From an uncultured Rhodospirillaceae bacterium (GTDB lineage: Bacteria > Pseudomonadota > Alphaproteobacteria > Rhodospirillales > Magnetospirillaceae), in contig CALABS010000012.1 in the NCBI GenBank assembly GCA_937887565.1, forward strand, positions 62,001-126,000: a stretch of DNA of 64,000 nt, read 5' to 3'. Numbering within the stretch: the first letter of the stretch is position 1; the number at the start of each line of letters is the position of its first letter. The notes under the pieces are model-generated. The model had not been told where the DNA came from. It did no database searches and worked only from the letters and a program-made list of their open reading frames with translations. The position numbers and the translations under genes were made by a program. Of the stretch, positions 18,447 to 25,601 are shown one piece after another.

Positions 18447-19067
18447 ATGACCGGCCGTGCCTGGGTGTTGTTGCGGTCCGGACGCCGCTTCGATCTGCTC
18501 AGCCCCACATCGCTGGATTGGGAACTGGCCGATCTTGCCGAAGGCGCGGCGCGCACCTTCCGCTGGGGCGGCAGCTCGATGTGGGACTGGCCGCTGTCGG
18601 TCGCCCAGCACAGCCTGCTGACGCTGGAGATCCACCGCTCGGCCGCCCCACGGGGGCTCGCCCCGGCGCTGGAACTCGCCAATCTGGTCCATGACGGCTC
18701 GGAGGCCCTGGGGGTGCGCTGGGATCCGATCACCCCGGTCAAGCCCATCCTGGGCGAGGGGTTCCACCGCATGGACCGCGCCATCCAGCGGGCCATCCAC
18801 CTGCGCCTGCGCCTGCCGGCCGATCTTCCCGCCGATTGGAAAAAGGCGATCAAGGATGCCGACCGCCGGGCCGCCGCCAGCGAGGCCCTGCACGTGGCCG
18901 GATGGAGCCGGACCGAGATCCGCTCCGCCCTCGGCATTCGCCTCGCCCCCCTGGCCGAGGACCCCCTGGTCCGCCGCCACGGCGGGGTTCCGTGGGAGCC
19001 GTGGCCGATCCGCGTGGCCGAGGCGCGCTTCCTGGCGGAAATGGAGAAACTGCTCGGCCGGATGTGA
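18447..19067 (+). CDS. HD-domain hydrolase (YfbR-like)
   Basis: This 206-residue protein resembles HD-superfamily metal-dependent phosphohydrolases of the YfbR type (5'-nucleotidase-like). The candidate metal ligands are the His in SVAQHSLLTLEI (near residue 55), the HD pair in NLVHDGSEAL (near residue 81), and a later Asp in KDADRRAAASEA. The opening FDLLSPTSLDWELADLAEGAARTFRW also occurs in phage-associated HD hydrolases. The substrate cannot be predicted. It follows the riboswitch-controlled protein by 14 bases and is probably in the same transcript. A role in deoxynucleotide turnover would fit the ribonucleotide reductase operon nearby, but that is speculation. Confidence 0.7.
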   Translation: MTGRAWVLLRSGRRFDLLSPTSLDWELADLAEGAARTFRWGGSSMWDWPLSVAQHSLLTLEIHRSAAPRGLAPALELANLVHDGSEALGVRWDPITPVKPILGEGFHRMDRAIQRAIHLRLRLPADLPADWKKAIKDADRRAAASEALHVAGWSRTEIRSALGIRLAPLAEDPLVRRHGGVPWEPWPIRVAEARFLAEMEKLLGRM

Positions 19068-19208
19068 TGGCACGTCCGAATGATCGATTCGGAGTTGATG
19101 TTCGGCGCCCATCGCGGGCGCGGCCAAGCCGGCTGAGCTGGTGCCCGGCGAGGGCAACGAAATCCAGATGGACCATTCGGATTTCTTATGATGGCGAAGG
19201 GGAATGCG

Positions 19209-20627
19209 ATGCGAAAGGCCTTCATGGGGGCGCGGCTGCAGCGCCTGCGCGAGGAGCGCGGGCTGACCCAGGCCGCCCTGGCCAAGATGCTGAACCTGTC
19301 GCCCAGCTACCTGAATCAGCTGGAGCGCAACCAGCGGCCGCTGACGGTGCCGGTGCTGCTGCGCATCAACGCGGTGTTCGGCGTCGACGTGCAGATGTTC
19401 TCGGAAGACGAGGAAACCCGCCTGATCGCCGACCTGCGCGAGGCTGTTGACGAATCGGGAACCGGAATCGGGGTGTCGCTGTCCGAGATCAAGGGCCTGG
19501 CCGCCAACATGCCCATGGTGGGGCGTGCGCTGGTGGCATTGCACCGCCGGGCGCGGGCCGGCGACGAGCGGCTGGAAGCGCTGGCGGCCACCCTGGGCGC
19601 CCCGGTGGAAAGCCTGGCGATGGCGCCGCCGCTGATGCCCTATGAGGAGGTGCGCGATTTCTTCTATGCCCACCACAACCACATACCGGAGCTGGACGAG
19701 GCGGCCGAGAGCCTGTTCCTGGGGAAACGTCTGGAAATCGGCGCCATGGAGACCGGGCTGGAACGGCTGCTCCGCGATCGCCACCACGTCGTGGTGCGGC
19801 TGGAGAACGGGGCGGAGGTGGCCGGGAATCGCCAGTTCGAGAGCGACAGCCGGACGCTGCGCCTGTCGCGCGCCCTGGCCCCCGGCCAACGCGCCTTCCA
19901 GATGGCGACGCAACTGGCCTTCCTGGACCATTCCCGCACGCTGGACACCCTGGTGGACTCGCCCCGCCTCGCCGGCGCCGAATCCCGCGCGCTCGCCCGC
20001 ATCGGCCTGGCCAACTACTATGCTGGCGCGCTGATCCTGCCCTATGGCGAGTTCCTGGCGGCGGCGGAGAACCTTCACTACGACATCGACCTGCTGGGTG
20101 AACGGTTCGGCGTCGGCTTCGAGACCGTGTGCCACCGCCTGTCCACCCTGCAACGAACCGGCGCGCGCGGCGTGCCGTTCTTCTTCGTCCGCGTCGACCG
20201 CGCCGGCAACATCTCGAAGCGGCAATCGGCCACCGACTTCCACTTCTCCCGGGTCGGCGGCACCTGCCCCCTGTGGAACGTCTACGAGGCCTTCGCCAGC
20301 CCCGGCCGCATCCTGACCCAGATGGCCCAGATGCCCGACGGCCGCACCTATCTGTGGGTGGCCCGCGCGATCACCCACGGCCGCGGCGGCTTCGGGGCGC
20401 CGGGCAAGACCTTCGCCATCGGCCTGGGCTGCGACCTGCGCCATGCCGGGCAACTGGTCTATGCGCGCGGCCTCGACCTCGGCGATCCGTCCTCGGCCAC
20501 CCCCATCGGCGCCGGCTGCAAGGTGTGCGAACGCCCCGCCTGCCCGCAGCGCGCCTTCCCGCCCATCGGCCGCAGGCTGCTGGTCGACGAGCGGCGCAGC
20601 CGGTTCGAACCCTATCCCGCCACCTGA
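19209..20627 (+). CDS. ScfR/RamB-type short-chain fatty acid transcriptional regulator
   Basis: The protein has an N-terminal XRE-type HTH (LQRLREERGLTQAALAKML, then NLSPSYLNQLERNQRPLT). This is followed by an IrrE-like domain (DUF955) and a C-terminal ScfR domain with several cysteines (GCKVCERPACPQRAFP near the end). The family controls propionate and short-chain acyl-CoA metabolism, such as methylcitrate or glyoxylate cycle genes. That suits the neighbouring methylmalonyl-CoA mutase. The ATG giving MRKAFMGARL is preferred because GAAGGGG lies six to seven bases upstream. Two ATGs seven codons earlier lack such a signal. The gene may extend the riboswitch-1 transcript or use its own promoter in the preceding 140 bases. 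The C-terminal cysteines could bind metal. Confidence 0.88.
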   Translation: MRKAFMGARLQRLREERGLTQAALAKMLNLSPSYLNQLERNQRPLTVPVLLRINAVFGVDVQMFSEDEETRLIADLREAVDESGTGIGVSLSEIKGLAANMPMVGRALVALHRRARAGDERLEALAATLGAPVESLAMAPPLMPYEEVRDFFYAHHNHIPELDEAAESLFLGKRLEIGAMETGLERLLRDRHHVVVRLENGAEVAGNRQFESDSRTLRLSRALAPGQRAFQMATQLAFLDHSRTLDTLVDSPRLAGAESRALARIGLANYYAGALILPYGEFLAAAENLHYDIDLLGERFGVGFETVCHRLSTLQRTGARGVPFFFVRVDRAGNISKRQSATDFHFSRVGGTCPLWNVYEAFASPGRILTQMAQMPDGRTYLWVARAITHGRGGFGAPGKTFAIGLGCDLRHAGQLVYARGLDLGDPSSATPIGAGCKVCERPACPQRAFPPIGRRLLVDERRSRFEPYPAT

Positions 20628-20630
20628 GAC

Positions 20631-20659
20631 TTGACACCCTTCGGGCGCATCACTACGGT
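20631..20659 (+). promoter_or_regulatory. Sigma-70 promoter of riboswitch transcript 2
   Basis: TTGACA and TACGGT are spaced by 17 bases immediately after the regulator gene's stop codon and just before the second cobalamin riboswitch. The -35 hexamer is a perfect consensus match. Confidence 0.75.
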
Positions 20660-20663
20660 ATCT

Positions 20664-20835
20664 TGCGTTACGGTTCCCCGGACACCACAACATCCGGGGC
20701 TAAGAGGGAAGCCGGTGCGAAGCCGGCGCTGCCCCCGCAACTGTCAGCGGCGAGCTTTCGTCCATCATGCCACTGGGGAATCCCGGGAAGGCGGACGAGA
20801 GCGACGACCCGCGAGCCAGGAGACCTGCCGTGACA
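20664..20835 (+). ncRNA. Cobalamin riboswitch 2 (leader of nrdD)
   Basis: The element starts with GTTACGGTTCCCC, continues with AAGAGGGAAGCCGGTGCGA, GCCGGCGCTGCCCCCGCA, CTGTCAGCGGCGAGC and CCACTGGGGAATCCCGGGAAGG (in parts), and ends with the B12 box GCGAGCCAGGAGACCTGCC. The core is nearly identical to riboswitch 1. It leads into the B12-independent ribonucleotide reductase NrdD, a known logic in which B12 represses the isoenzyme not needing B12. GACAC at its end could pair with GTGTC in the conserved CGGGCGGGGTGTCC downstream, giving a candidate regulatory hairpin. Confidence 0.96.
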
Positions 20836-20936
20836 CTCGAAACGTCCACGGGCGGGGTGTCCTGGGTGGTCGCTTGTAGGCATCCGCCAGCATCGCGCCC
20901 GACCGTTCCCCGCTCCCATCCCGGAGGGGATCGCCG

Positions 20937-22958
20937 ATGCCCGTTCATGCTCTTGCCGCCCATCCGCACGGAATCGTCAAACGCAGCGGCGAGGTCGCCG
21001 CCTTCGACGGCGACAAGATCCGCGTCGCCATCGAGCGCGCCGGCAAGGCGACAGGAGAGTTCGACGGCCCCGAGGCCCAGCTGCTCGCCATCCAGGCGGT
21101 GAAGGTGATCGCCCACCGTTTCCGGGACGGGCCGCCCCATATCGAGCAGGTCCAGGACGTGGTCGAGCAGGTGCTGATCTCGGCCAACCATTTTGCCACC
21201 GCGCGCGCCTACATCGTCTATCGCGAGCAGCGGGCGCGGCTGCGCGCCGACCGCAAGACGATGGTCAACGTCGAGACCTCGATCAACGAATACCTCGACC
21301 GCGCCGACTGGCGGGTCAACGCCAACGCCAACCAGGGCTATTCGCTGGGCGGGCTGATCCTCAACGTCTCGGGCAAGGTGGTGGCCAATTACTGGCTGTC
21401 GCACGTCTATCCGCCCGAGGTCGGCCGCGCCCACCGCGAGGGTGACGTCCACATCCATGACCTCGACATGCTGGCCGGCTATTGCGCCGGCTGGTCGCTG
21501 CGCACCCTGCTGACCGAGGGGCTGAACGGCGTGCCCGGCAAGGTCGAGGCGGCGCCGCCCAAGCACCTGTCCAGCGCCGTCGGCCAGATCGTCAACTTCC
21601 TCGGCACGCTGCAGAACGAATGGGCCGGCGCCCAGGCCTTCAGTTCCTTCGACACTTACATGGCGCCGTTCATCCGCAAGGACTCCTTGAGCTACGGCGA
21701 CGTCCTGCAATCCATCCAGGAGCTGGTCTACAACCTCAACGTGCCGTCGCGCTGGGGCACCCAGACACCGTTCACCAACCTGACCTTCGACTGGACCTGC
21801 CCCGACGACCTGAAGGATCAGGTGCCGGTGATCGGCGGCGAGGAGATGGACTTCACCTACGGCGAGCTTCAGGCCGAGATGGACCTGATCAACCGCGCCT
21901 ACATGGAGGTGATGACCCGGGGCGACGCCAAGGGCCGCGTCTTCACCTTCCCCATCCCCACCTACAACATCACGCCCGACTTCCCGTGGGAGAGCGAGAA
22001 CGCCGAACTTCTGTTCGAGATGACGGCCAAGTACGGACTCCCCTATTTCCAGAACTTCGTCAATTCCGAGCTGAAGCCGAACATGGTGCGCTCCATGTGC
22101 TGCCGCCTGCAGCTCGACCTGACCGAGCTCCTGAAGCGCGGCAACGGCCTGTTCGGCAGCGCCGAGCAGACCGGCTCGCTGGGCGTGGTGACGATCAACT
22201 GCGCCCGTCTGGGATATCTGCACAAGGGCGATGAGGCCGGCCTGCTGGCCCGCCTCGACGAGTTGTTGGAGATCGGCCGCACCAGCCTGGAAATCAAGCG
22301 CAAGGTCATCCAGCACCACATGGACAACGGCCTGTTCCCCTACACCAAGCGCTATCTCGGCACGCTCAGGAACCATTTCGCCACGCTGGGCGTCAACGGC
22401 GTCAACGAGATGATCCGCAACTTCACCGACGATGCCGAGGACATCACCACCACCCGGGGCCATGCCTTCGCCGTGCGCCTGCTCGACCATGTCCGCACCC
22501 GCATCGTCCATTTCCAGGAGGAGACCGGGCACCTCTACAATCTGGAGGCCACGCCGGCCGAGGGCACCACCTATCGGTTCGCCAAGGAGGATCGGAGGCG
22601 CTTCCCCGGCATCCTCCAGGCCGGAACGCCGGATCAGCCCTACTACACCAATTCCAGCCAGTTGCCGGTGGGCTTCACCGACGACCCGTTCGAGGCGCTG
22701 GGCCGGCAGGAAGAATTGCAACGCAAATACACCGGCGGCACCGTCCTGCACCTCTACATGGGCGAGCGCATCTCGTCGGCCGCCGCCTGCCGCAAGCTGG
22801 TCAAGCGGGCGCTGGAGAACTTCCGCCTGCCCTACGTCACCGTCACCCCCACCTTCTCCATCTGCCCCAAGCACGGCTACATCGCGGGCGAGCACGCCTT
22901 CTGCCCGAAATGCGACGCCGAGCTGATCGCCCGCAAGCGGCAATGCGCCGCCGAATAA
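20937..22958 (+). CDS. nrdD: Anaerobic ribonucleoside-triphosphate reductase, main chain (lacks glycyl-radical loop)
   Basis: This class III ribonucleotide reductase makes deoxynucleotides without oxygen. The 673 residues contain an N-terminal ATP-cone (VKRSGEVAAFDGDKIRVAIERAG, residues 14-36) and the catalytic barrel (GDVHIHDLDMLAGYCAGWSLRTLL, SSFDTYMAPFI, TFPIPTYNIT). Near the C-terminus is a zinc-site-like element, SICPKHGYIAGEHAFCPKCDAE. The usual first CxxC is CxxH here. The chain then ends in KRQCAAE without the RVxGY glycyl-radical motif that normally follows. That motif is in the next ORF, in the same reading frame but beyond a TAA codon. The gene lies behind cobalamin riboswitch 2. 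CCCGGAGGGG precedes the ATG by a few bases. The enzyme family is certain. The split is the unusual feature. Confidence 0.95.
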   Translation: MPVHALAAHPHGIVKRSGEVAAFDGDKIRVAIERAGKATGEFDGPEAQLLAIQAVKVIAHRFRDGPPHIEQVQDVVEQVLISANHFATARAYIVYREQRARLRADRKTMVNVETSINEYLDRADWRVNANANQGYSLGGLILNVSGKVVANYWLSHVYPPEVGRAHREGDVHIHDLDMLAGYCAGWSLRTLLTEGLNGVPGKVEAAPPKHLSSAVGQIVNFLGTLQNEWAGAQAFSSFDTYMAPFIRKDSLSYGDVLQSIQELVYNLNVPSRWGTQTPFTNLTFDWTCPDDLKDQVPVIGGEEMDFTYGELQAEMDLINRAYMEVMTRGDAKGRVFTFPIPTYNITPDFPWESENAELLFEMTAKYGLPYFQNFVNSELKPNMVRSMCCRLQLDLTELLKRGNGLFGSAEQTGSLGVVTINCARLGYLHKGDEAGLLARLDELLEIGRTSLEIKRKVIQHHMDNGLFPYTKRYLGTLRNHFATLGVNGVNEMIRNFTDDAEDITTTRGHAFAVRLLDHVRTRIVHFQEETGHLYNLEATPAEGTTYRFAKEDRRRFPGILQAGTPDQPYYTNSSQLPVGFTDDPFEALGRQEELQRKYTGGTVLHLYMGERISSAAACRKLVKRALENFRLPYVTVTPTFSICPKHGYIAGEHAFCPKCDAELIARKRQCAAE

Positions 22959-22970
22959 CAGGAGGAACAC

Positions 22971-23153
22971 TTGAACCATATCGTCTCTCCCGCCGCCGAC
23001 CTTGTCGTCCTCAAGGACGAGGAGCGCCAGCCCTGCGAGATCTGGACCCGTGTCATGGGCTATCACCGCCCCATGTCGTCATTCAATTGCGGCAAGAAGG
23101 GCGAATTCAACGAGCGCCAGTACTTCGCCGAAAGCCGTGCCAAGCTCGGCTGA
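22971..23153 (+). CDS. Stand-alone glycyl-radical domain of NrdD (60 aa)
   Basis: This tiny protein carries the C-terminal glycyl-radical loop of class III ribonucleotide reductase: CEIWTRVMGYHRPMSSFN followed by CGKKGEFNERQYF. The Gly in RVMGY is the predicted radical site and the two flanking Cys are notable. It starts at TTG, four bases after a strong GGAGGA, which favours independent translation. It is also exactly in frame with nrdD, separated only by TAA and four codons, so readthrough could join the two. The first 20 residues have no NrdD counterpart. NrdG starts inside its 3' end. The arrangement recalls GrcA/YfiD, the spare glycyl-radical domain of pyruvate formate-lyase. Other lineages may have the same split. 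Confidence 0.85.
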   Translation: MNHIVSPAADLVVLKDEERQPCEIWTRVMGYHRPMSSFNCGKKGEFNERQYFAESRAKLG

Positions 23154-23748
23154 ACTGCGCGTCGGCGGGCTGGCCCGGCTGTCCACCTGCGACTGGCCGG
23201 GTGAGCTTGCCGCCACCATCTTCTGCCAGGGCTGCCCGTGGTCCTGCCCCTATTGCCACAACCCGCATCTGCTGCCCGTCCGTGGCGCGGACGAACTGGC
23301 CTGGGCCGACGTGCTGGCTTTCCTGGACGGCCGGCGTGGCTTGCTGGACGGGGTGGTGTTCTCGGGCGGCGAGGCCACCCTGCAGGCCGCCTTGCCCGAG
23401 GCGGTGCGCGAGGTGCGCGCGCTGGGCTTCCGCATCGGCCTGCACACCGCCGGACCATACCCGGACCGGCTGGGGGCGGTATTGCCGTGGGTTGATTGGG
23501 TGGGATTCGACGTCAAGGCGCCGTTCGCCGAGTACGACCGCGTCAGCGGCGTGCCCGGCAGCGGCGCCAAGGCGCTGGAAAGCCTGCGCGTCGTCATCGC
23601 CAGCGGGGTCACCGTCGAGACGAGGACCACCATCGATCCCGCATTCCTCGGCGACGATTCGGTGGCGCGGCTGCAGGCCGAGCTGGCGGCCATGGGGGCG
23701 CGCCCCTCCGTCCTGCAGGACTGTCGTCCGGTTCCACCCCGACCATGA
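23137..23748 (+). CDS. nrdG: Anaerobic ribonucleotide reductase activating protein (radical SAM)
   Basis: This 203-residue radical SAM enzyme generates the glycyl radical on NrdD. The iron-sulfur motif CQGCPWSCPYCHN (residues 30-42) contains the CxxxCxxC ligands CPWSCPYC, and GGEATLQ is the SAM-binding GGE element. The start is a GTG giving MPSSAELRVGGLARLSTCDWPGEL, 17 bases inside the preceding ORF, indicating coupling. The opening RLSTCDWPGELAATIFCQG is typical of NrdG-like activases. The last residues (DCRPVPPRP) do not resemble the normal ending, and decayed DNA follows at once, so the true 3' end may have been altered by a frameshift. Confidence 0.9.
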   Translation: MPSSAELRVGGLARLSTCDWPGELAATIFCQGCPWSCPYCHNPHLLPVRGADELAWADVLAFLDGRRGLLDGVVFSGGEATLQAALPEAVREVRALGFRIGLHTAGPYPDRLGAVLPWVDWVGFDVKAPFAEYDRVSGVPGSGAKALESLRVVIASGVTVETRTTIDPAFLGDDSVARLQAELAAMGARPSVLQDCRPVPPRP

Positions 23749-23825
23749 AGAGGATTCCGCAAGCCCGGCATCGGCTTGGCGGACCACGGGCGTGATTTCC
23801 GGCATGGGAGACCCGATATCCACCC

Positions 23826-23992
23826 ATTCGGGATCAGGGCGGATCTGGGCTACGGCGTCGTGCTCTACGCCAACGCCACCCTGTAAGGGGCGCGGTGGCC
23901 GGCATGCAGAAGGCGCTGAGCGTGCTGCGCGACGAGAAATCCAGCGGCCCCGTCACCCCTTCGCCGAGCGCCAGCGCCTGGTCGGCTAGCCC
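23826..23992 (+). pseudogene. Remnant of a PEP mutase/isocitrate lyase family gene
   Basis: One frame reads LGYGVVLYANATL and then stops. A shifted frame continues AVAGMQKALSVLRD and a third ends in TPFAERQRLVG. Together they spell the C-terminal end of a phosphoenolpyruvate mutase/isocitrate lyase family enzyme (such as 2-methylisocitrate lyase or oxaloacetate decarboxylase). The frames are broken at least twice and the N-terminal part is absent, so this is a decayed fragment. Such an enzyme would have belonged to propionate metabolism like mutAB, but the exact identity is uncertain. Confidence 0.5.
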
Positions 23993-24255
23993 GCCCCATT
24001 CGAGGCGGCGGCGACGATGTCGAGCGCCGCCGATCGGCCGGGACGGGGCCGCCGCCGCAGGTGGCAGTCCATCACCCACCCCTTGCGCGCCCGCTGGGCG
24101 GCTAGCGCCGCATCAATGCGATCGGCGACCTCGGCCAGCGGGCCGGCGATCAGCACCTCGTCCGGCCCGCCGAGATCGGCGCCCCAGACGATTTCGACCG
24201 GGCCGGCGCCGATCCTGCGGCGGAAGGCCGAACGGGAATCGAGCATCACCACCAC
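23986..24255 (-). CDS. Hypothetical short ORF in decayed region
   Basis: An 89-codon frame reads MVVMLDSRSAFRRRIGAG, then PVEIVWGADLGGPDEVLIAGPLAEVADRIDAAL (given in parts), ending ASNGAG. The composition (balanced hydrophobic and charged residues, GGPDEVLIAGPL) looks protein-like rather than random, but I cannot assign a family. It is surrounded by gene fragments and its start is not supported by a ribosome-binding site, so it may be the end of a lost gene whose upstream part is disrupted. Confidence 0.3.
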   Translation of the reverse strand: MVVMLDSRSAFRRRIGAGPVEIVWGADLGGPDEVLIAGPLAEVADRIDAALAAQRARKGWVMDCHLRRRPRPGRSAALDIVAAASNGAG

Positions 24256-24439
24256 GTCGCCAAAATGTCCAGGTGCGGTCTGCTTGATCTGCTGCCCAGT
24301 TGCGACGGTGGGAGTCTACGGACAGGCGCCCCCGCAGTCATCCACCAAACGCCCTCGGCCGTGGACGGTGATGTGGGCACGGCCCAGCACCGCCTCGGCC
24401 TGCTTGCCGGTGATCTGCTCGACGGTGTGGCGGCTTCGG

Positions 24440-24826
24440 TCAAGCTTTGGGCGAAGCCCCCGACGGAACGCTGGCGCGCAGGGTCTTCGCGACGCTGACC
24501 ATGCTGGTCAGGGCCGGGATGACCTCGTTCCACTGGCGGGTCTTGAGGCCGCAATCCGGGTTGACCCGCAGGCGGTCGGCGGGAATGCGCTCGGCCGCCT
24601 TCTTCATCAGGATCAGGTCGACGATGTGGGCCTCGGTCGGAATATTCGGCGAATGGATGTCGTAGACGCCGGGACCGATCCGGTTGGGGGACTTGAAGTC
24701 GTCGAAGGCGTCGAGCAGCCCCATGTCCGACCGCGAGGTCTCGATGGTGATGACGTCGGCGTCCATGGCGGTGATCGACGCGATGATGTCGTTGAATTTC
24801 GAATAGCAGATGGGGGTGAAATAGGC
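24440..24826 (-). pseudogene. metE: metE fragment (cobalamin-independent methionine synthase, C-terminal part)
   Basis: The frame reads [48 protein letters not shown] and [20 protein letters not shown]. These are unmistakable segments of the C-terminal catalytic domain of MetE, including the zinc-ligand Cys of NPDCGLKTR. About 130 residues remain of a normal length above 700. The upstream end breaks into unrelated sequence with no start codon, and the downstream end changes to an unrelated tail after VAKTLRAS. Only the fragment remains. MetE is the B12-independent isoenzyme of methionine synthase and is often under a cobalamin riboswitch, so its loss beside two such riboswitches is notable. 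Confidence 0.8.
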
Positions 24827-25010
24827 CGTCGGCGCGCGGCTGGAAACCTATTACGACCGCCCATGGAAAAGCGGCGAGGACCGCAAGGGGCTGGATATCA
24901 CGGCCATCACGTTATCTCTCGGGTTACGCTGACAGTACGCCCAATGCCAAAATTCACGACCGCGCAACGCGCCGAATTTCAACGAGAGAAGGTTCGCCGC
25001 CAGCCCGTAC
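24827..25010. other. Decayed intergenic DNA
   Basis: No intact gene is visible. A plus-strand stretch reads [20 protein letters not shown] before stopping, which looks like a broken coding fragment of unknown origin joined directly to the metE remnant. Confidence 0.3.
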
Positions 25011-25055
25011 CACTCCACTCCACTCCACTCCACTCCACTCCACTCCACTCCACTC
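25011..25055. repeat. Pentanucleotide tandem repeat (CACTC) x9
   Basis: Nine perfect head-to-tail copies of CACTC occupy 45 bases, with one base of a preceding copy matching. The unit length is not a multiple of three, so slippage would change frame if it were translated. It lies outside any gene I can support, between the metE fragment and a small histidine-rich protein gene. Confidence 0.97.
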
Positions 25056-25142
25056 CTCCCCTCGGCCGACACCGGGCCGACGGCGTGACCGCGCCTCCGT
25101 CCCGCGAGGGCCGGATCGCCATGCGCCGCCGCCGGAATGCGG

Positions 25143-25385
25143 CTAATGCACCTTCGCTCCGCCGCCGGCCATTTCCAGGGCGCCGGGGACGTGTTCCAGG
25201 ACGGCGGGCGGCAGCGCCCTGAGCGCCTCGATGGCGCATTCGTCGTCGGCGTGGGTGGCCAGGTGGCGCATCAGGCGGCGGGCCTGGTTGATCTCGGCAT
25301 GAAGATCGCCGTGATAGGCGGCATGCTGGTGGGCATGGTGCTCGTGTTGCCGGAGGCGGATCTCGTTGGTCTGCTGCTTGGTCAT
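25143..25385 (-). CDS. Small histidine-rich protein
   Basis: This 80-residue protein begins [29 protein letters not shown]. Seven of the histidines fall in a 17-residue stretch ([16 protein letters not shown]), suggesting metal binding, followed by helical segments ([30 protein letters not shown]). There is no signal peptide or membrane segment. GGATGGAGG lies eight to ten bases before the ATG and supports the start. It stands alone, transcribed away from the chemoreceptor gene. I recognise no family. Confidence 0.55.
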   Translation of the reverse strand: MTKQQTNEIRLRQHEHHAHQHAAYHGDLHAEINQARRLMRHLATHADDECAIEALRALPPAVLEHVPGALEMAGGGAKVH

Positions 25386-25601
25386 GACAAGCCTCCATCC
25401 TCGGAGGGGATTCTTGCCATCATCGCGCCGGGGCGCGGGTTGGCGCCATCGCTCCGATCGCATGGCAACCGGCCGATTTTCGCACGTGCCGCCTGCATTC
25501 CCCTCACCCAAGGCGGGACCAGAATCCTGTTGCGCGCCTCGCGCTCCGATGGTGTCCTGGCAAGACAAGCAGGTTCGTTCCGGGGGCAGGGGGAGACAGC
25601 C

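Noticed and set aside
18096..20693. An 865-codon minus-strand frame under the HD and ScfR genes
   Set aside because: It crosses a riboswitch and two genes with clear family motifs on the plus strand, and its translation has no recognisable domain.
25011..25055. CRISPR array
   Set aside because: The CACTC units are contiguous five-base repeats without spacers.
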